Translations under genes and position numbers: made by a program
Source: Streptomyces oryzae
GTDB taxonomy: Bacteria > Actinomycetota > Actinomycetes > Streptomycetales > Streptomycetaceae
DNA length: 38,024 nt
NCBI RefSeq assembly: GCF_017676365.1
Contig: NZ_JADKMA010000056.1
Span: forward strand, 1-38,024
Direction of reading: 5' to 3'
Notes under the pieces: model-generated
What the model saw: the letters and a program-made list of their open reading frames with translations, nothing else
Told to the model about the DNA's origin: nothing
The model's database searches: none
Shown: piece after piece, positions 15,580 to 23,672 of the stretch
How the letters are laid out: every line of letters begins with the position of its first letter
Position numbering within the stretch: the first letter of the stretch is position 1

Positions 15580-17010
15580 TCAGAGGATCGCTCCCGGCCG
15601 GTACGCCGCGGCCTCCGGGTGCAGCTCGGCGACCTCCTGCACACGGCTGACCACCTCCGCCGTCTGCGCGGCCGCCGCTCCGGTGAACGCCAGCCGGTCG
15701 GCCATCAGCTCGCCCAGCGCCGCGCGGTCCAGCGGGATACGGGAGTCGGCGGCGAGCCGGTCCAGCAGCTCGTTGTGCTCGGCGCCCTTGCGCATCGCCA
15801 GCGCGGAGGCCACCGCGTGCTCCTTGATCGCCTCGTGCGCCACCTCCCGGCCGACACCGGCGCGCACGGCGCCCATCAGGACCTTCGTCGTCGCCAGGAA
15901 CGGCAGATAGCGGTCCAGTTCCCGGGCCACCACCGCAGGGAAGGCGCCGAACTCGTCCAGCACCGTCAGGAACGTCTCGACCATTCCGTCGAAGGCGAAG
16001 AACGCGTCGGGCAGCGCCACCCGCCGCACCACTGAGCAGGAGACGTCGCCCTCGTTCCACTGGTCGCCGGCCAGCTCGCCCGCCATGGACGCGTAGCCGC
16101 GCAGAATCACCATCAGGCCGTTGACACGCTCGCAGGAGCGCGTGTTCATCTTGTGCGGCATCGCGGAGGAGCCGACCTGCCCCTCCTTGAAGCCCTCGGT
16201 CACCAGCTCCTGGCCCGCCATCAGCCGGATCGTCTTGGCCAGCGACGAGGGGGCGCCGGCCAGCTGCACCAGTGCGGTGACCACCTCGTGGTCCAGCGAG
16301 CGCGGATATACCTGGCCGACGGAGGTGAACACCCGGCCGAACCCGAGGTGCTCGGCGATCCTCCGCTCCAGGTCGGTCAGCCGCTCCTGATCGCCCCCGA
16401 GCAGATCCAGCATGTCCTGCGCGGTGCCGACGGGGCCCTTGATGCCGCGCAGCGGGTAGCGGCGCAGCAGCTCCTCCAGCCGCTCGAAGGCGACCAGCAG
16501 CTCGTCGGCGCCCGTCGCGAACCGCTTGCCCAGCGTGGTGGCCTGCGCAGCGACGTTGTGCGAGCGGCCCGCCATCACCAGCTCCGCGTGCTCACCCGCC
16601 AGCGTGCCCAGCCGGTCCAGCAGCGCCACCGTGCGGTCCCGTACCAGCTCCAGCGAGAGCCGGATCTGGAGCTGCTCGACGTTCTCCGTGAGGTCGCGCG
16701 AGGTCATGCCCTTGTGGACGTGCTCGTGGCCGGCCAGCGCGTTGAACTCCTCGATGCGGGCCTTCACGTCGTGCCGGGTGACCTTCTCGCGCTCCGCGAT
16801 CGAGTCGAGGTCGACGTTCCCGAGCACTCGCTCGTAGTCGGCCAGCGCTTCCTCCGGCACGGCGATGCCCAGGTCCTGCTGCGCCTTCAGGACGGCGAGC
16901 CACAGCTGCCGCTCCAGCACGATTTTCGACTCGGGGGACCAGATACGGACCAGCTCGGGGGAGGCGTAGCGGGACGCCAGGACGTTCGGGATGCGGGGCT
17001 TGTCACTCAC
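15580..17010 (-). CDS. purB: Adenylosuccinate lyase
   Basis: This 476-aa enzyme catalyses two steps of purine synthesis: cleavage of SAICAR to AICAR and of adenylosuccinate to AMP. The lyase signature GSSAMPHKMN lies near residue 275. The catalytic region includes HVHKGMTSRDLTEN near residue 95 and GRSHNVAAQATTLGKRFA near 145. Length matches the long actinobacterial form. The start is ATG at 17010, 27 bases after the SGNH hydrolase stop. Because that hydrolase ends in a dispersed repeat, purB may have its own promoter within the repeat or the hydrolase coding region (inference). Confidence 0.96.
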   Translation of the reverse strand: MSDKPRIPNVLASRYASPELVRIWSPESKIVLERQLWLAVLKAQQDLGIAVPEEALADYERVLGNVDLDSIAEREKVTRHDVKARIEEFNALAGHEHVHKGMTSRDLTENVEQLQIRLSLELVRDRTVALLDRLGTLAGEHAELVMAGRSHNVAAQATTLGKRFATGADELLVAFERLEELLRRYPLRGIKGPVGTAQDMLDLLGGDQERLTDLERRIAEHLGFGRVFTSVGQVYPRSLDHEVVTALVQLAGAPSSLAKTIRLMAGQELVTEGFKEGQVGSSAMPHKMNTRSCERVNGLMVILRGYASMAGELAGDQWNEGDVSCSVVRRVALPDAFFAFDGMVETFLTVLDEFGAFPAVVARELDRYLPFLATTKVLMGAVRAGVGREVAHEAIKEHAVASALAMRKGAEHNELLDRLAADSRIPLDRAALGELMADRLAFTGAAAAQTAEVVSRVQEVAELHPEAAAYRPGAIL

Positions 17011-17037
17011 GTCGCCCGAGTCTACGGTGCCGCTCCG

Positions 17038-17982
17038 CTACGGCTGCGGCGCACCTGGCTGGGAGGGAGCTGCCCCTTTCTGCTCGTTGCAGGCTGCGGG
17101 CACTCCCCCAGCCTCCGGCCGGGAGGTGCCCCCAGGGCTCGTCGCGGAGTTCCCCGCGCCCCTTCGGGGCGCAGCTACCGCTGCCACAGGGGCCAGCTCG
17201 GGCCGTTTGGGGGCCCGGCCGTCGCCGGAGGAGCGGCCGGTGAGGCGGCGGCCGATCCAGGGCAGCAGGTGGGTGCGGGCGAAGCGCAGGTCCGCGACGC
17301 GGCGGGCGGGCCAGGAGCGCGGGGCAGAAGGCGGCAGCGGGACGTTCCAGTCGCTCTCCGCCGGCAGCCCCAGGCGCTGCCAGACGGCCTCGGCCACCCG
17401 CCGGTGCCCCTCGGCGGTGAGGTGCAGCCGGTCGTCCGCCCACATCCGGGGGTCGCCCAGCGCCTCCGAGGCGAAGAGGTCCACCACCACCGCGCCGTAC
17501 CGGTCGCCCAGCCCCTCGATGAAATCGAACAGCTGCTCCATCCGGGCCCGGTAGCGCTCCAGCACAGGACCGCGGCGCCCCGGGCTGCGCATCAGCACCA
17601 GCGTCCCGCAGGCGGGCGCCAGCGTGGCGACCGACTCCTCCAGCAGTGCACACACCCGCGCGGTGTCGCAGCCCGGCCGCAGTACGTCGTTGAGCCCGCC
17701 CACCAGCGTCACCAGATCGGCCCGCATCGCGGCGGCCGGGGCGATCTGGTCGGCGGCGATCTGCCCGATGAGCTTGCCGCGCACCGCGAGGTTGGCGTAC
17801 CGGAACTCCGGCTCCAGCTCCGCCAGCCGGGCCGCCAGCAGGTCGGCCCAGCCGCGGTAGCTGCCGTCCGGCAGCAGGTCGGACATGCCCTCGGTGAAGG
17901 AGTCGCCGAGGGCGACGAACGAGCGGAAGGCGGGAGGCGGTTGGATGGCTTCCGCGGAGTCGGCAACTGCTGCACTGGTCAC
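17038..17982 (-). CDS. SGNH/GDSL-type hydrolase with repeat-derived tail
   Basis: This 314-aa protein has an SGNH esterase core at residues ~18-215 with all blocks visible: GDSFTEG (nucleophile Ser, block I), the block II glycine in NLAVRGKL, GGLND (block III) and DDRLH (catalytic Asp-His, block V). No signal peptide is evident, so it may act in the cytoplasm. The last ~50 residues are Pro/Gly/Ala rich and are encoded by the dispersed repeat at 17071-17172, so the natural C-terminus has probably been replaced or extended. The GTG start at 17982 has a TACCAT hexamer 8 bases upstream on the minus strand and little Shine-Dalgarno, which suggests a leaderless mRNA. Confidence 0.88.
   Translation of the reverse strand: MTSAAVADSAEAIQPPPAFRSFVALGDSFTEGMSDLLPDGSYRGWADLLAARLAELEPEFRYANLAVRGKLIGQIAADQIAPAAAMRADLVTLVGGLNDVLRPGCDTARVCALLEESVATLAPACGTLVLMRSPGRRGPVLERYRARMEQLFDFIEGLGDRYGAVVVDLFASEALGDPRMWADDRLHLTAEGHRRVAEAVWQRLGLPAESDWNVPLPPSAPRSWPARRVADLRFARTHLLPWIGRRLTGRSSGDGRAPKRPELAPVAAVAAPRRGAGNSATSPGGTSRPEAGGVPAACNEQKGAAPSQPGAPQP
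17071..17172 (-). repeat. Dispersed repeat, full three-module copy, inside a coding end (copy c)
   Basis: Read on the minus strand it contains, in order: the hairpin module GCGCCCCGAAGGGGCGC plus GGGGAACT (17172 downwards), the central module cCGGCCGGAGGCTGGGGGAG, and the tail CCCGCAGCCTGCAACGAGCA. It matches copies at 10376-10442, 30064-30164 and 34681-34798. Unlike them it is translated, as the C-terminus of the SGNH hydrolase. Confidence 0.85.
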
Positions 17983-18037
17983 GGTCGCCGATGGTATCCC
18001 GTTGCCCCGAGCAACGGCCGCCCCCGCCGGGGTGCGG

Positions 18038-19048
18038 CTATGCCCGGCCCACCAGCTCCCGCAGCACGTCCTCCATCGTCACCACACCGGTCGCCCGCCC
18101 GTCCGGCCCTGTGACGGCTGCCAGGTGGGTGCCACTGGAGCGCATCGCGCCCAGCACGTCGTCCAGGGGCAGCGAGGCCCGTACCCGGGCGATGGGGCGC
18201 ATCGCCGTCAGCGGGAACGGCGCCTCCCGGGGCGAGGCGTCCAGCGCGTCCTTGACGTGCAGATAGCCCAGCACCCGCCCGTCGTCGTCCACCACGGGGA
18301 AGCGGGAGAACCCGGAGCGGGCCGAGAGGTTCTCCAGGCCCTCGGGCGTCACACCGCGGCCGGCGGTGACCACCTTGTGCAGCGGCTGCGCCACATCGCC
18401 GATCGGCCGCCTGCCCAGCTCCAGCGCGTCCCGCAGCCGCTCGGTCGAGCGGTCGTCCAGCAGTCCGGCCTCACTGGAGTCGGCGACCATCTGCGCCAGA
18501 TCGTCGTCCGAGAACGCGGCCTCGACCTCGCTCCTGGGCTCGACCCGGATCAGTTTGAGCAGCGCGTTGGCGAAGGAGTTCACCGCGAAGATCACCGGGC
18601 GCAGCGCCCGCGACAGCGCCACCAGCGGCGGGCCCAGCAGCAGCGCGGCCCGCTCGGGGCCGGCCAGCGCGATGTTCTTCGGCACCATCTCGCCCAGCAG
18701 CATGTGCAGATACGTCGCCAGCGACAGCGCGATCACGAAGGAGACGCCGTGCGCCACGCTGTCCGCCACGCCCATGGCGTGGAAGACCGGCTCCAGCAGG
18801 TGGGCGATGGCCGGCTCGGCGACGACACCGAGCACCAGCGTGCACAGCGTGATCCCGAGCTGGGCAGCGGCCAGCATCTGCGCCACGTGCTCCAGGCCCC
18901 ACAGCACCTTGCGTGCCTTCTTGTCGCCGTCCTCGGCCAGCGGTTCGATCTGGGCGCGCCGTACGGAGATCAGCGAGAACTCCGCGCCGACGAAGAACGC
19001 GTTGGCGACCAGCGTCAGCAGTCCGATCAAGAGCTGGAGCAGTGTCAT
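18038..19048 (-). CDS. DUF21-CBS membrane protein (HlyC/CorC family), short form
   Basis: This 336-aa protein has an N-terminal DUF21/CNNM membrane domain (about residues 1-180, several hydrophobic helices starting MTLLQLLIGLLTLVANAFFVGAEFSLISV) and a CBS pair (about 200-330) ending TGVVTMEDVLRELVGR. It lacks the C-terminal CorC/HlyC domain of its neighbour. The family is linked to Mg2+/Co2+ export and homeostasis; the precise substrate is not visible. Its ATG overlaps the upstream gene's stop by 4 bases, so translation is coupled, and the two products may form a heteromeric transporter (inference). Confidence 0.92.
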   Translation of the reverse strand: MTLLQLLIGLLTLVANAFFVGAEFSLISVRRAQIEPLAEDGDKKARKVLWGLEHVAQMLAAAQLGITLCTLVLGVVAEPAIAHLLEPVFHAMGVADSVAHGVSFVIALSLATYLHMLLGEMVPKNIALAGPERAALLLGPPLVALSRALRPVIFAVNSFANALLKLIRVEPRSEVEAAFSDDDLAQMVADSSEAGLLDDRSTERLRDALELGRRPIGDVAQPLHKVVTAGRGVTPEGLENLSARSGFSRFPVVDDDGRVLGYLHVKDALDASPREAPFPLTAMRPIARVRASLPLDDVLGAMRSSGTHLAAVTGPDGRATGVVTMEDVLRELVGRA

Positions 19049-20406
19049 CGCTGTGCCTCCGCCCGCTCGCCGTCCTCGGCCGCGGCCGGGTCGTCGCCCG
19101 GCCTCGGCCCGTACAGCCGCAGCTGTGCGGCGCGGCGCCCGGTCGCGTCCATGACCTCGATCTGCCAGCCGGCGACCGAAACCGTGTCACCGGCGGCCGG
19201 AATCCGTCCCAGCTCGGTGGCGATCAGCCCCGCCAGCGTCTCGTACGGGCCCTCCGGGGCGCGCAGCCCTATGGACTGGAGCTGGTCGATGCGGGCCGAG
19301 CCGTCCGCGACGTAGAGGTGCCGGCCCTCGGCGTCCTGTCCCGCGGGCGCCAGGTCGGGCGCCTCCAGGGGGTCGTGCTCGTCGCGGACCTCGCCGACGA
19401 CCTCCTCGATGATGTCCTCCAGCGTGACGACCCCTGCCGTGCCGCCGTACTCGTCGATGACGACCGCGATGCTGCGGTCCCCGCCCGAGAGCTGGTCCAG
19501 CAGCCGGTCCACGGTCAGCGACTCGGGCACCAGCAGCGGCTCGCGCATCAGATCGGTCACCGGGCGCAGCCGCCGGTCGGCGGCGGGCACCGCCAGCACA
19601 TCCTTGATCCGGACGATACCGACGACGGTGTCCAGGTTCCCCCGGTAGACCGGGAAGCGGGACAGCCCGGTGGCGCGGGTGGCATTGGCGACGTCCTCCA
19701 CCGTGGCCTGCACCTCCAGCGAGGTGACCTGGACGCGCGGCGTCATCACGTTCTCCGCCGTCAGCTCCGCCAGATGCAGGGTGCGGACGAACAGATCGGC
19801 CGTGTCCTCCTCCAGCGCGCCCTCCTTCGCCGAGTGCCGCGCCAGTGCCACCAGCTCCTGCGGCGAGCGGGCCGAGGCCAGTTCCTCGGTGGGTTCCAGA
19901 CCCATGCGCAGCAGCACCCGGTTGGCGGTGTTGTTCAGATGCCGGATCAGCGGGCGGAAGGCCGCCGAGAAGATCCGCTGCGGCGTGGCCACCTTGCGGG
20001 CGACCGGCAGCGGGCGGGAGATCGCCCAGTTCTTGGGCACCAGCTCGCCGACCACCATCAGCACGACGGTCGAGAGCCCCGTGCCGAGCACCAGCGCCGC
20101 AGAGGAAGAGGCGGAGGACGGTACGCCCATCGAGCGGAGCGGTCCGGCGATCAGCTTGGCGATCGACGGCTCGGCGAGCATACCGACGACCAGGTTGGTG
20201 ACGGTGATGCCCAGCTGCGCCCCGGAGAGCTGGAAGGTGAGGGACCGCACGGCCGCCAGCGCGCTTTTGGCGCCCCGGTCGCCGCGCTGCTCGGCGCGCT
20301 CCAGTTCGCTGCGCTCGACGGTCGTGAGGGAGAACTCGGCGGCCACGAAACCGCCGCAGGCCAGTGACAGCAGCAGTGCCACGAACAGCAGCAGAACTTC
20401 TGTCAT
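19045..20406 (-). CDS. DUF21-CBS-CorC_HlyC membrane protein, full-length form
   Basis: This 453-aa protein begins with a signal-anchor-like helix (MTEVLLLFVALLLSLACGGFVAAEFSLTTV) and a DUF21 domain to ~residue 190. A CBS pair follows at ~205-335, including the conserved IAVVIDEYGGTAGVVTLEDIIEEVVGEVRDE. A CorC_HlyC domain lies at ~350-435. This is the standard architecture of CorC/HlyC-type divalent-metal transport proteins. A strong AAGGAGGTGA site precedes the ATG. It is the first gene of a two-gene operon with the shorter homologue, overlapping by 4 bases. Confidence 0.93.
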   Translation of the reverse strand: MTEVLLLFVALLLSLACGGFVAAEFSLTTVERSELERAEQRGDRGAKSALAAVRSLTFQLSGAQLGITVTNLVVGMLAEPSIAKLIAGPLRSMGVPSSASSSAALVLGTGLSTVVLMVVGELVPKNWAISRPLPVARKVATPQRIFSAAFRPLIRHLNNTANRVLLRMGLEPTEELASARSPQELVALARHSAKEGALEEDTADLFVRTLHLAELTAENVMTPRVQVTSLEVQATVEDVANATRATGLSRFPVYRGNLDTVVGIVRIKDVLAVPAADRRLRPVTDLMREPLLVPESLTVDRLLDQLSGGDRSIAVVIDEYGGTAGVVTLEDIIEEVVGEVRDEHDPLEAPDLAPAGQDAEGRHLYVADGSARIDQLQSIGLRAPEGPYETLAGLIATELGRIPAAGDTVSVAGWQIEVMDATGRRAAQLRLYGPRPGDDPAAAEDGERAEAQR

Positions 20407-20636
20407 CGGCCCTTCACCTCCTTCCCATCGTGGGACAGGGGGCGCCGGTACGCGCGATGTCGTGGGCTGCTGCGGGGGCCACTACTGGGAGGGTCGCCCA
20501 TGGGCGGACGCTCACACCTTTCGGATCCGATGACTGTGCCGGGCCTGCGGGAATGCAGGTCCGGCGATGTACAGCGTAAACGGGAATGCGGGTCGGCCGG
20601 TTCCCGACGCCGCTCCGGACGTGAGCCGCACCCGGC
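20407..20636 (-). other. Leader/intergenic region before the DUF21-CBS operon
   Basis: These 230 bases between same-strand genes hold the operon's likely promoter and a long leader. CGGGAATGC occurs twice on the plus strand (20548-20556 and 20581-20589). The first copy forms a CCTGC-gggaat-GCAGG hairpin. Metal transporter genes often have leader control, but I could not match a known riboswitch class here. Confidence 0.3.
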
Positions 20637-21062
20637 TCAGGAGGTGAGCGTCTTGACCCAACGGCTCCATTGGGGTTGCGGAGCGTAACCGGCGGCCTGC
20701 CATGCCCGGTGTGCCCGCTCGTTCTCGTCCAACACCATCGCGTCGCCGCGCCGCCCGCCCAGCGCCGCGAAGCGCTCCTCGGCGGCGGCCAGCAGCGCAC
20801 GGGAGATGCCCTGCCGCCGCTGGGAGGGCAGCACCGCGAGCCGGTACAGGGAGCAGCGCCAGCCGTCCCACCCGGCGATGACGGTGCCGACCAGCTGCCC
20901 GTCCCGTTCCGCCAGCAACAGCGCTTCCGGGTCGCGCGCGAGCAGCCGGGCGACCCCGTCCCGGTCGTCGCTGACGCTGGTGCCCTCGGCGGCCTCCCGC
21001 CAGAAGGCCAGCACCTGGTCGATGTCCCGCTCGGCGGCGGCCCGTATCCGAAGATCGCTCAT
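20637..21062 (-). CDS. GNAT family N-acetyltransferase
   Basis: This 141-aa single-domain GNAT protein has motif A at LYRLAVLPSQRRQGISRALLAAAEERF (residues ~75-103), with the acetyl-CoA-binding Q/R-R-x-G-I/x-S pattern, and a C-terminal NERAHRAWQAAGY segment. It belongs to the small-molecule or RimI-like group; the substrate cannot be assigned. The ATG at 21062 (MSDLRIR) is the most natural domain start; in-frame ATGs at 21071 and 21086 are possible. None has a strong ribosome site. Confidence 0.88.
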   Translation of the reverse strand: MSDLRIRAAAERDIDQVLAFWREAAEGTSVSDDRDGVARLLARDPEALLLAERDGQLVGTVIAGWDGWRCSLYRLAVLPSQRRQGISRALLAAAEERFAALGGRRGDAMVLDENERAHRAWQAAGYAPQPQWSRWVKTLTS

Positions 21063-21124
21063 GGCCCGCATCCCAGCACGGCCCACCCTGCCGCTGCCAC
21101 GATGTTTCGCCTGGCGGGCACCGG

Positions 21125-22030
21125 TCAGCTGCCGTGCAGTTCCTCCACCACCAGCGCGAAGTCGTCCATGTAGGGGTCGAGGACGGTGAAGTACGAGAAG
21201 CCGAAGCGCTCCCGGTGGGCGCGCAGCTGCTCGGCCATCTCCTTGGGGGAGCCCAGCAGCAGGGCCGGGTGCGACAGCAGCTCCTCGTCGCTCATCCGCG
21301 GTCCGTACGGGCGCAGACGCTCCAGAGCTTCGCCGGGGTCGGAGGTCTGTGCGACGTACTGGATGAGGTAGTTCAGCTCCGGCGGCTCGTCCCTCTCCCT
21401 GGCCTCCTCGGCGAACGCCAGGGCCGTCCTGGTCCGCTCCTCCAGCTCTCCCGGGGAGATCAGCTCCATCGTGCCCTCGGGCCCGCCCGGCACCTGCCGC
21501 CCGCCGGTGAAGGCGGCCACAGCGGCGGTACGGGCGGCCAGCTTCAGCACCCGGTCACCGTTGCCGCCGATCAGCAGCGGCACCGGCTCCTGCACGGGGC
21601 GCGGCGCGTGCTCGGGGTCGGCCAGCAGCCGGGTCAGCTCCGTGACGGTGTGCTCCAGGTGGTCCACCCGGCCACCGGGCGAGGCAAAGGGCAGCCCGGC
21701 CTGGTCGTGTTCGGCCTTCACATAGCCGGCGCCCAGCCCCAGCTCCAGCCGGCCGCCGGAGAGCTGGTCGACCGTGGCCACCTCGCGGGCCAGCAGCGCC
21801 GGGTTCCAGAACCCGGCGTTCAGCACGAAGGTGCCCAGCCGGGGCCGTTCGGTCACCCCGGCGGCGGCTGCCAGCGCGGGGAAGGGCGCGCACAGGCCCA
21901 GGTGGTCGGGGACGTGAATGGTGTCGTAGCCCTGCTCCTCGGCCCGGCGGCAGCGCTGTCTGAACTCCTCGCCCGAGCCGAAACCCACCATGTTGACGCC
22001 GAAACGGAACGGCCTTACGGGACCGGACAT
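21125..22030 (-). CDS. LLM-class (F420-dependent type) oxidoreductase
   Basis: This 301-aa luciferase-like TIM-barrel protein begins FRFGVNMVGFGSGEEFRQRCRRAEEQGYDTIHVPDHLG, closely resembling the TIGR03621-type F420-dependent oxidoreductases of actinobacteria. The conserved GRLELGLGAGYVKAEHDQAGLPF and PLLIGGNGDRVLKLAAR segments are present. The cofactor (F420 rather than FMN) is inferred from family membership and host lineage; the substrate is unknown. A GNAT gene follows 62 bases downstream on the same strand. It is divergent from the toxin-antitoxin pair. Confidence 0.9.
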   Translation of the reverse strand: MSGPVRPFRFGVNMVGFGSGEEFRQRCRRAEEQGYDTIHVPDHLGLCAPFPALAAAAGVTERPRLGTFVLNAGFWNPALLAREVATVDQLSGGRLELGLGAGYVKAEHDQAGLPFASPGGRVDHLEHTVTELTRLLADPEHAPRPVQEPVPLLIGGNGDRVLKLAARTAAVAAFTGGRQVPGGPEGTMELISPGELEERTRTALAFAEEARERDEPPELNYLIQYVAQTSDPGEALERLRPYGPRMSDEELLSHPALLLGSPKEMAEQLRAHRERFGFSYFTVLDPYMDDFALVVEELHGS

Positions 22031-22138
22031 GCCAACCCTCCCTGAAAAGCGCCGGGTTGGTACCGGCGCACGGACGGAGCCCTGATCCTAGATATGGCCG
22101 CGTCCACCGGCCATGGCGCAATGGCCCGGCCCTCCGCA

Positions 22139-22167
22139 TTTCGCTGCTAGCAGAATGGTGCTAGCGT
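22139..22167 (+). promoter_or_regulatory. Promoter/operator of the RHH antitoxin operon: two TGCTAGC palindromes
   Basis: TGCTAGCA (22145-22152, a perfect palindrome) and TGCTAGCG (22159-22166) are spaced 14 bp centre to centre just before the antitoxin start. A weak promoter (-35 TTTCGC 22139-22144, 17-bp spacer, -10 TAGCGT 22162-22167) places transcription start at or next to the GTG at 22174, so the mRNA is probably leaderless. Tandem palindromes are the usual target of ribbon-helix-helix antitoxins; autoregulation is inferred. Confidence 0.6.
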
Positions 22168-22173
22168 GATGGT

Positions 22174-22449
22174 GTGGCGAAAACGCAGATGAACGTCCGG
22201 GTGGACGAGGCGACGGCGCAGGCCGCCAGGGAGCGCGCGCTGGCCCGCGGTGTGAGCGTGAACCGGTACATCGAGGAGCTGGTCCAGCGGGACGCGGCCG
22301 AGGTGGGCCGGTCCTTCGTGGACGCGGCAGCCGACTTCATGAAGAGCTACGAATCGGTGTTCGCCGAGGAGTTCGGCACCGCCGCCACTGGCGAGCGCGG
22401 CACCGGGGCCGGGACGGAGAGCGGGACCGGAAGCCTGCCCGCGGCGTGA
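22174..22449 (+). CDS. Ribbon-helix-helix (Arc/CopG-like) antitoxin
   Basis: This 91-aa protein has an N-terminal ribbon-helix-helix DNA-binding unit at residues ~4-42: strand QMNVRVDE, helix TAQAARERALARG, turn, helix SVNRYIEELVQRDA. A C-terminal tail, probably toxin-binding, ends in a low-complexity Gly/Thr/Ala stretch. The GTG start has no Shine-Dalgarno, consistent with leaderless translation. Its stop overlaps the next gene's start (GTGA) by 4 bases, the usual coupling of antitoxin and toxin genes. It presumably binds the TGCTAGC palindromes upstream. Confidence 0.82.
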   Translation: MAKTQMNVRVDEATAQAARERALARGVSVNRYIEELVQRDAAEVGRSFVDAAADFMKSYESVFAEEFGTAATGERGTGAGTESGTGSLPAA

Positions 22450-22817
22450 CCGTACGCATCGACCTCGCTTGGCTGCTCATCCTCGCCGAGGAGAAGACCC
22501 CCGGCGATCCCCGCGTCACCGACTATGGGGCCCTCGTCGCCGCCGTCAGCCGCCACGAAGCCGCCATATTCGGCCGTCCCGTCTACGCCGAGCCGTACGA
22601 CCGCGCCGCCGCGCTGTTGCAACTGCTGCTCCATGTGCCCGCGCTGGAGCGGTCCAACGCCCTGTTCGCCTCCGCCGTGGCCTACGGCTACCTCGTCGCC
22701 AGCGGCCTGAAGGTGGTCACCTCGCCGGAGCGGATCCGCGATCTCGCCCGGCTCGTCAAGGACGGCACCGCCGATGTCGCCGCCATCGCAGCGGAGCTGC
22801 GGACCTGGACCCTCTGA
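22446..22817 (+). CDS. Fic/Doc-like toxin component with degenerate catalytic motif
   Basis: This 123-aa helical protein resembles Streptomyces proteins annotated as Fic-family toxin components. The helix order fits Doc: YGALVAAVSRHEAAIFG... then ALLQLLLHVPALERSNALFASAVAYGYLVASG, where Doc has its HxFxDGNKR motif followed by a helix. Here the motif region reads HVPALERSN, lacking the Gly-Asn-Lys-Arg residues that bind ATP in Doc, so canonical AMPylation or phosphorylation is doubtful. It is translationally coupled (4-base overlap) to the RHH antitoxin and ends 8 bases from the converging bioD. Identification rests on recall of related annotations and on the operon logic. Confidence 0.72.
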   Translation: MTVRIDLAWLLILAEEKTPGDPRVTDYGALVAAVSRHEAAIFGRPVYAEPYDRAAALLQLLLHVPALERSNALFASAVAYGYLVASGLKVVTSPERIRDLARLVKDGTADVAAIAAELRTWTL

Positions 22818-22825
22818 GGTACGGC

Positions 22826-23671
22826 TCAGCCGAGCGCGGTGGGCGCCGCGGCCGTGCCGCCCAGCTCCGGCGCCAGCCAGCCCGGCGCAGCCGCCGCGAA
22901 GCGTGCCGGGGACAGCGCACCGGCACCCTCCGGTACGGCACCCAGCAGCGGCAGCCCCGAGCAGCGCGGCAGGTCCGCGACGTTGCAGCGCTCCGCGAGC
23001 CCCGGCGCCGCCGGCGTGCTGCCGATGACCGTGCCCGCACACTCCACCCGCCGGGCCCGCAGCGCCTCGGCCGTCAGCGTCGCCGTGTTCAGCGTGCCGA
23101 GGCCCGCCTGTACGACGACCAGCACCGGTGCCGCCAGCAGCCGGGCGGCGTCCGCCAGCGTCGAGCCCTGGTCGTCGAACCGCACCAGCAGCCCGCCCGC
23201 GCCCTCGACCAGCACCAGATCGTGCGAGGCTGCCAGCTTCTCGGCCGCCTCCGCGACCTCCCGCGCCGAGACGTACGGCAGCCCCGCGCGCCGGGCCGCC
23301 GTCTCCGGCGCCAACGGCTCGGGGTACCGCGCCAGTTCGACGCCGGTCACCGCACCCGGTGCCGCCGCCTCGCCACCGGTCAGCCGCAGCACCTCGGCCA
23401 CATCGCCCGGCTCCCCGGCCGCCACCCCGGTCTGTGCGGGCTTGAGCACGGCCACCGAACGCCCGGCCCGCAGCGCGCAGGCCGCCACCGCCGCGGTGGT
23501 CACCGTCTTGCCGATCTCCGTACCGCCGCCCGAGACACACAGCACGCCGCGGGGGCCGGCCATCGCGGGCGCGCTCGTCCCGGACGCGTCCGCCCCGGGC
23601 GCGCTCGTCCCGGATGCGCCTGCCCCATATGCATTCATCCCGGATGCGTCCGTCCCGGATGCGCCGTTCAT
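22826..23671 (-). CDS. bioD: Dethiobiotin synthetase
   Basis: This 281-aa enzyme closes the ureido ring of DAPA to give dethiobiotin, using ATP and CO2. The P-loop reads [11 protein letters not shown] (family: GTGTEVGKT). LKPAQTG and [13 protein letters not shown] are the conserved substrate and phosphate motifs. The start at 23671 (GGGAGG upstream; one base after the bioA stop) adds ~36 residues of tandem xxA(S/P)G pentapeptides absent from typical BioD. In-frame ATGs at 23638 and 23563 would shorten or remove them, and the latter begins at the usual family N-terminus (MAGPRGVL). It is the last gene of bioB-bioA-bioD. Confidence 0.94.
   Translation of the reverse strand: MNGASGTDASGMNAYGAGASGTSAPGADASGTSAPAMAGPRGVLCVSGGGTEIGKTVTTAAVAACALRAGRSVAVLKPAQTGVAAGEPGDVAEVLRLTGGEAAAPGAVTGVELARYPEPLAPETAARRAGLPYVSAREVAEAAEKLAASHDLVLVEGAGGLLVRFDDQGSTLADAARLLAAPVLVVVQAGLGTLNTATLTAEALRARRVECAGTVIGSTPAAPGLAERCNVADLPRCSGLPLLGAVPEGAGALSPARFAAAAPGWLAPELGGTAAAPTALG
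23571..23665 (-). repeat. 15-bp coding minisatellite at the bioD N-terminus
   Basis: Six 15-bp units begin at 23571, 23586, 23601, 23616, 23631 and 23646 (plus-strand consensus GCGTCCGTCCCGGAT), plus a 5-base partial unit. On the coding strand they give pentapeptides such as [15 protein letters not shown] and ADASG. The array lies between the likely start codon and the P-loop, keeps frame, and two units contain ATG codons. Confidence 0.9.
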
Positions 23672-23672
23672 C

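Noticed and set aside
20560..20580. TGTACA at about 20567 as another YefM-type operator
   Set aside because: A single isolated hexamer without phased partners; expected by chance in 38 kb.
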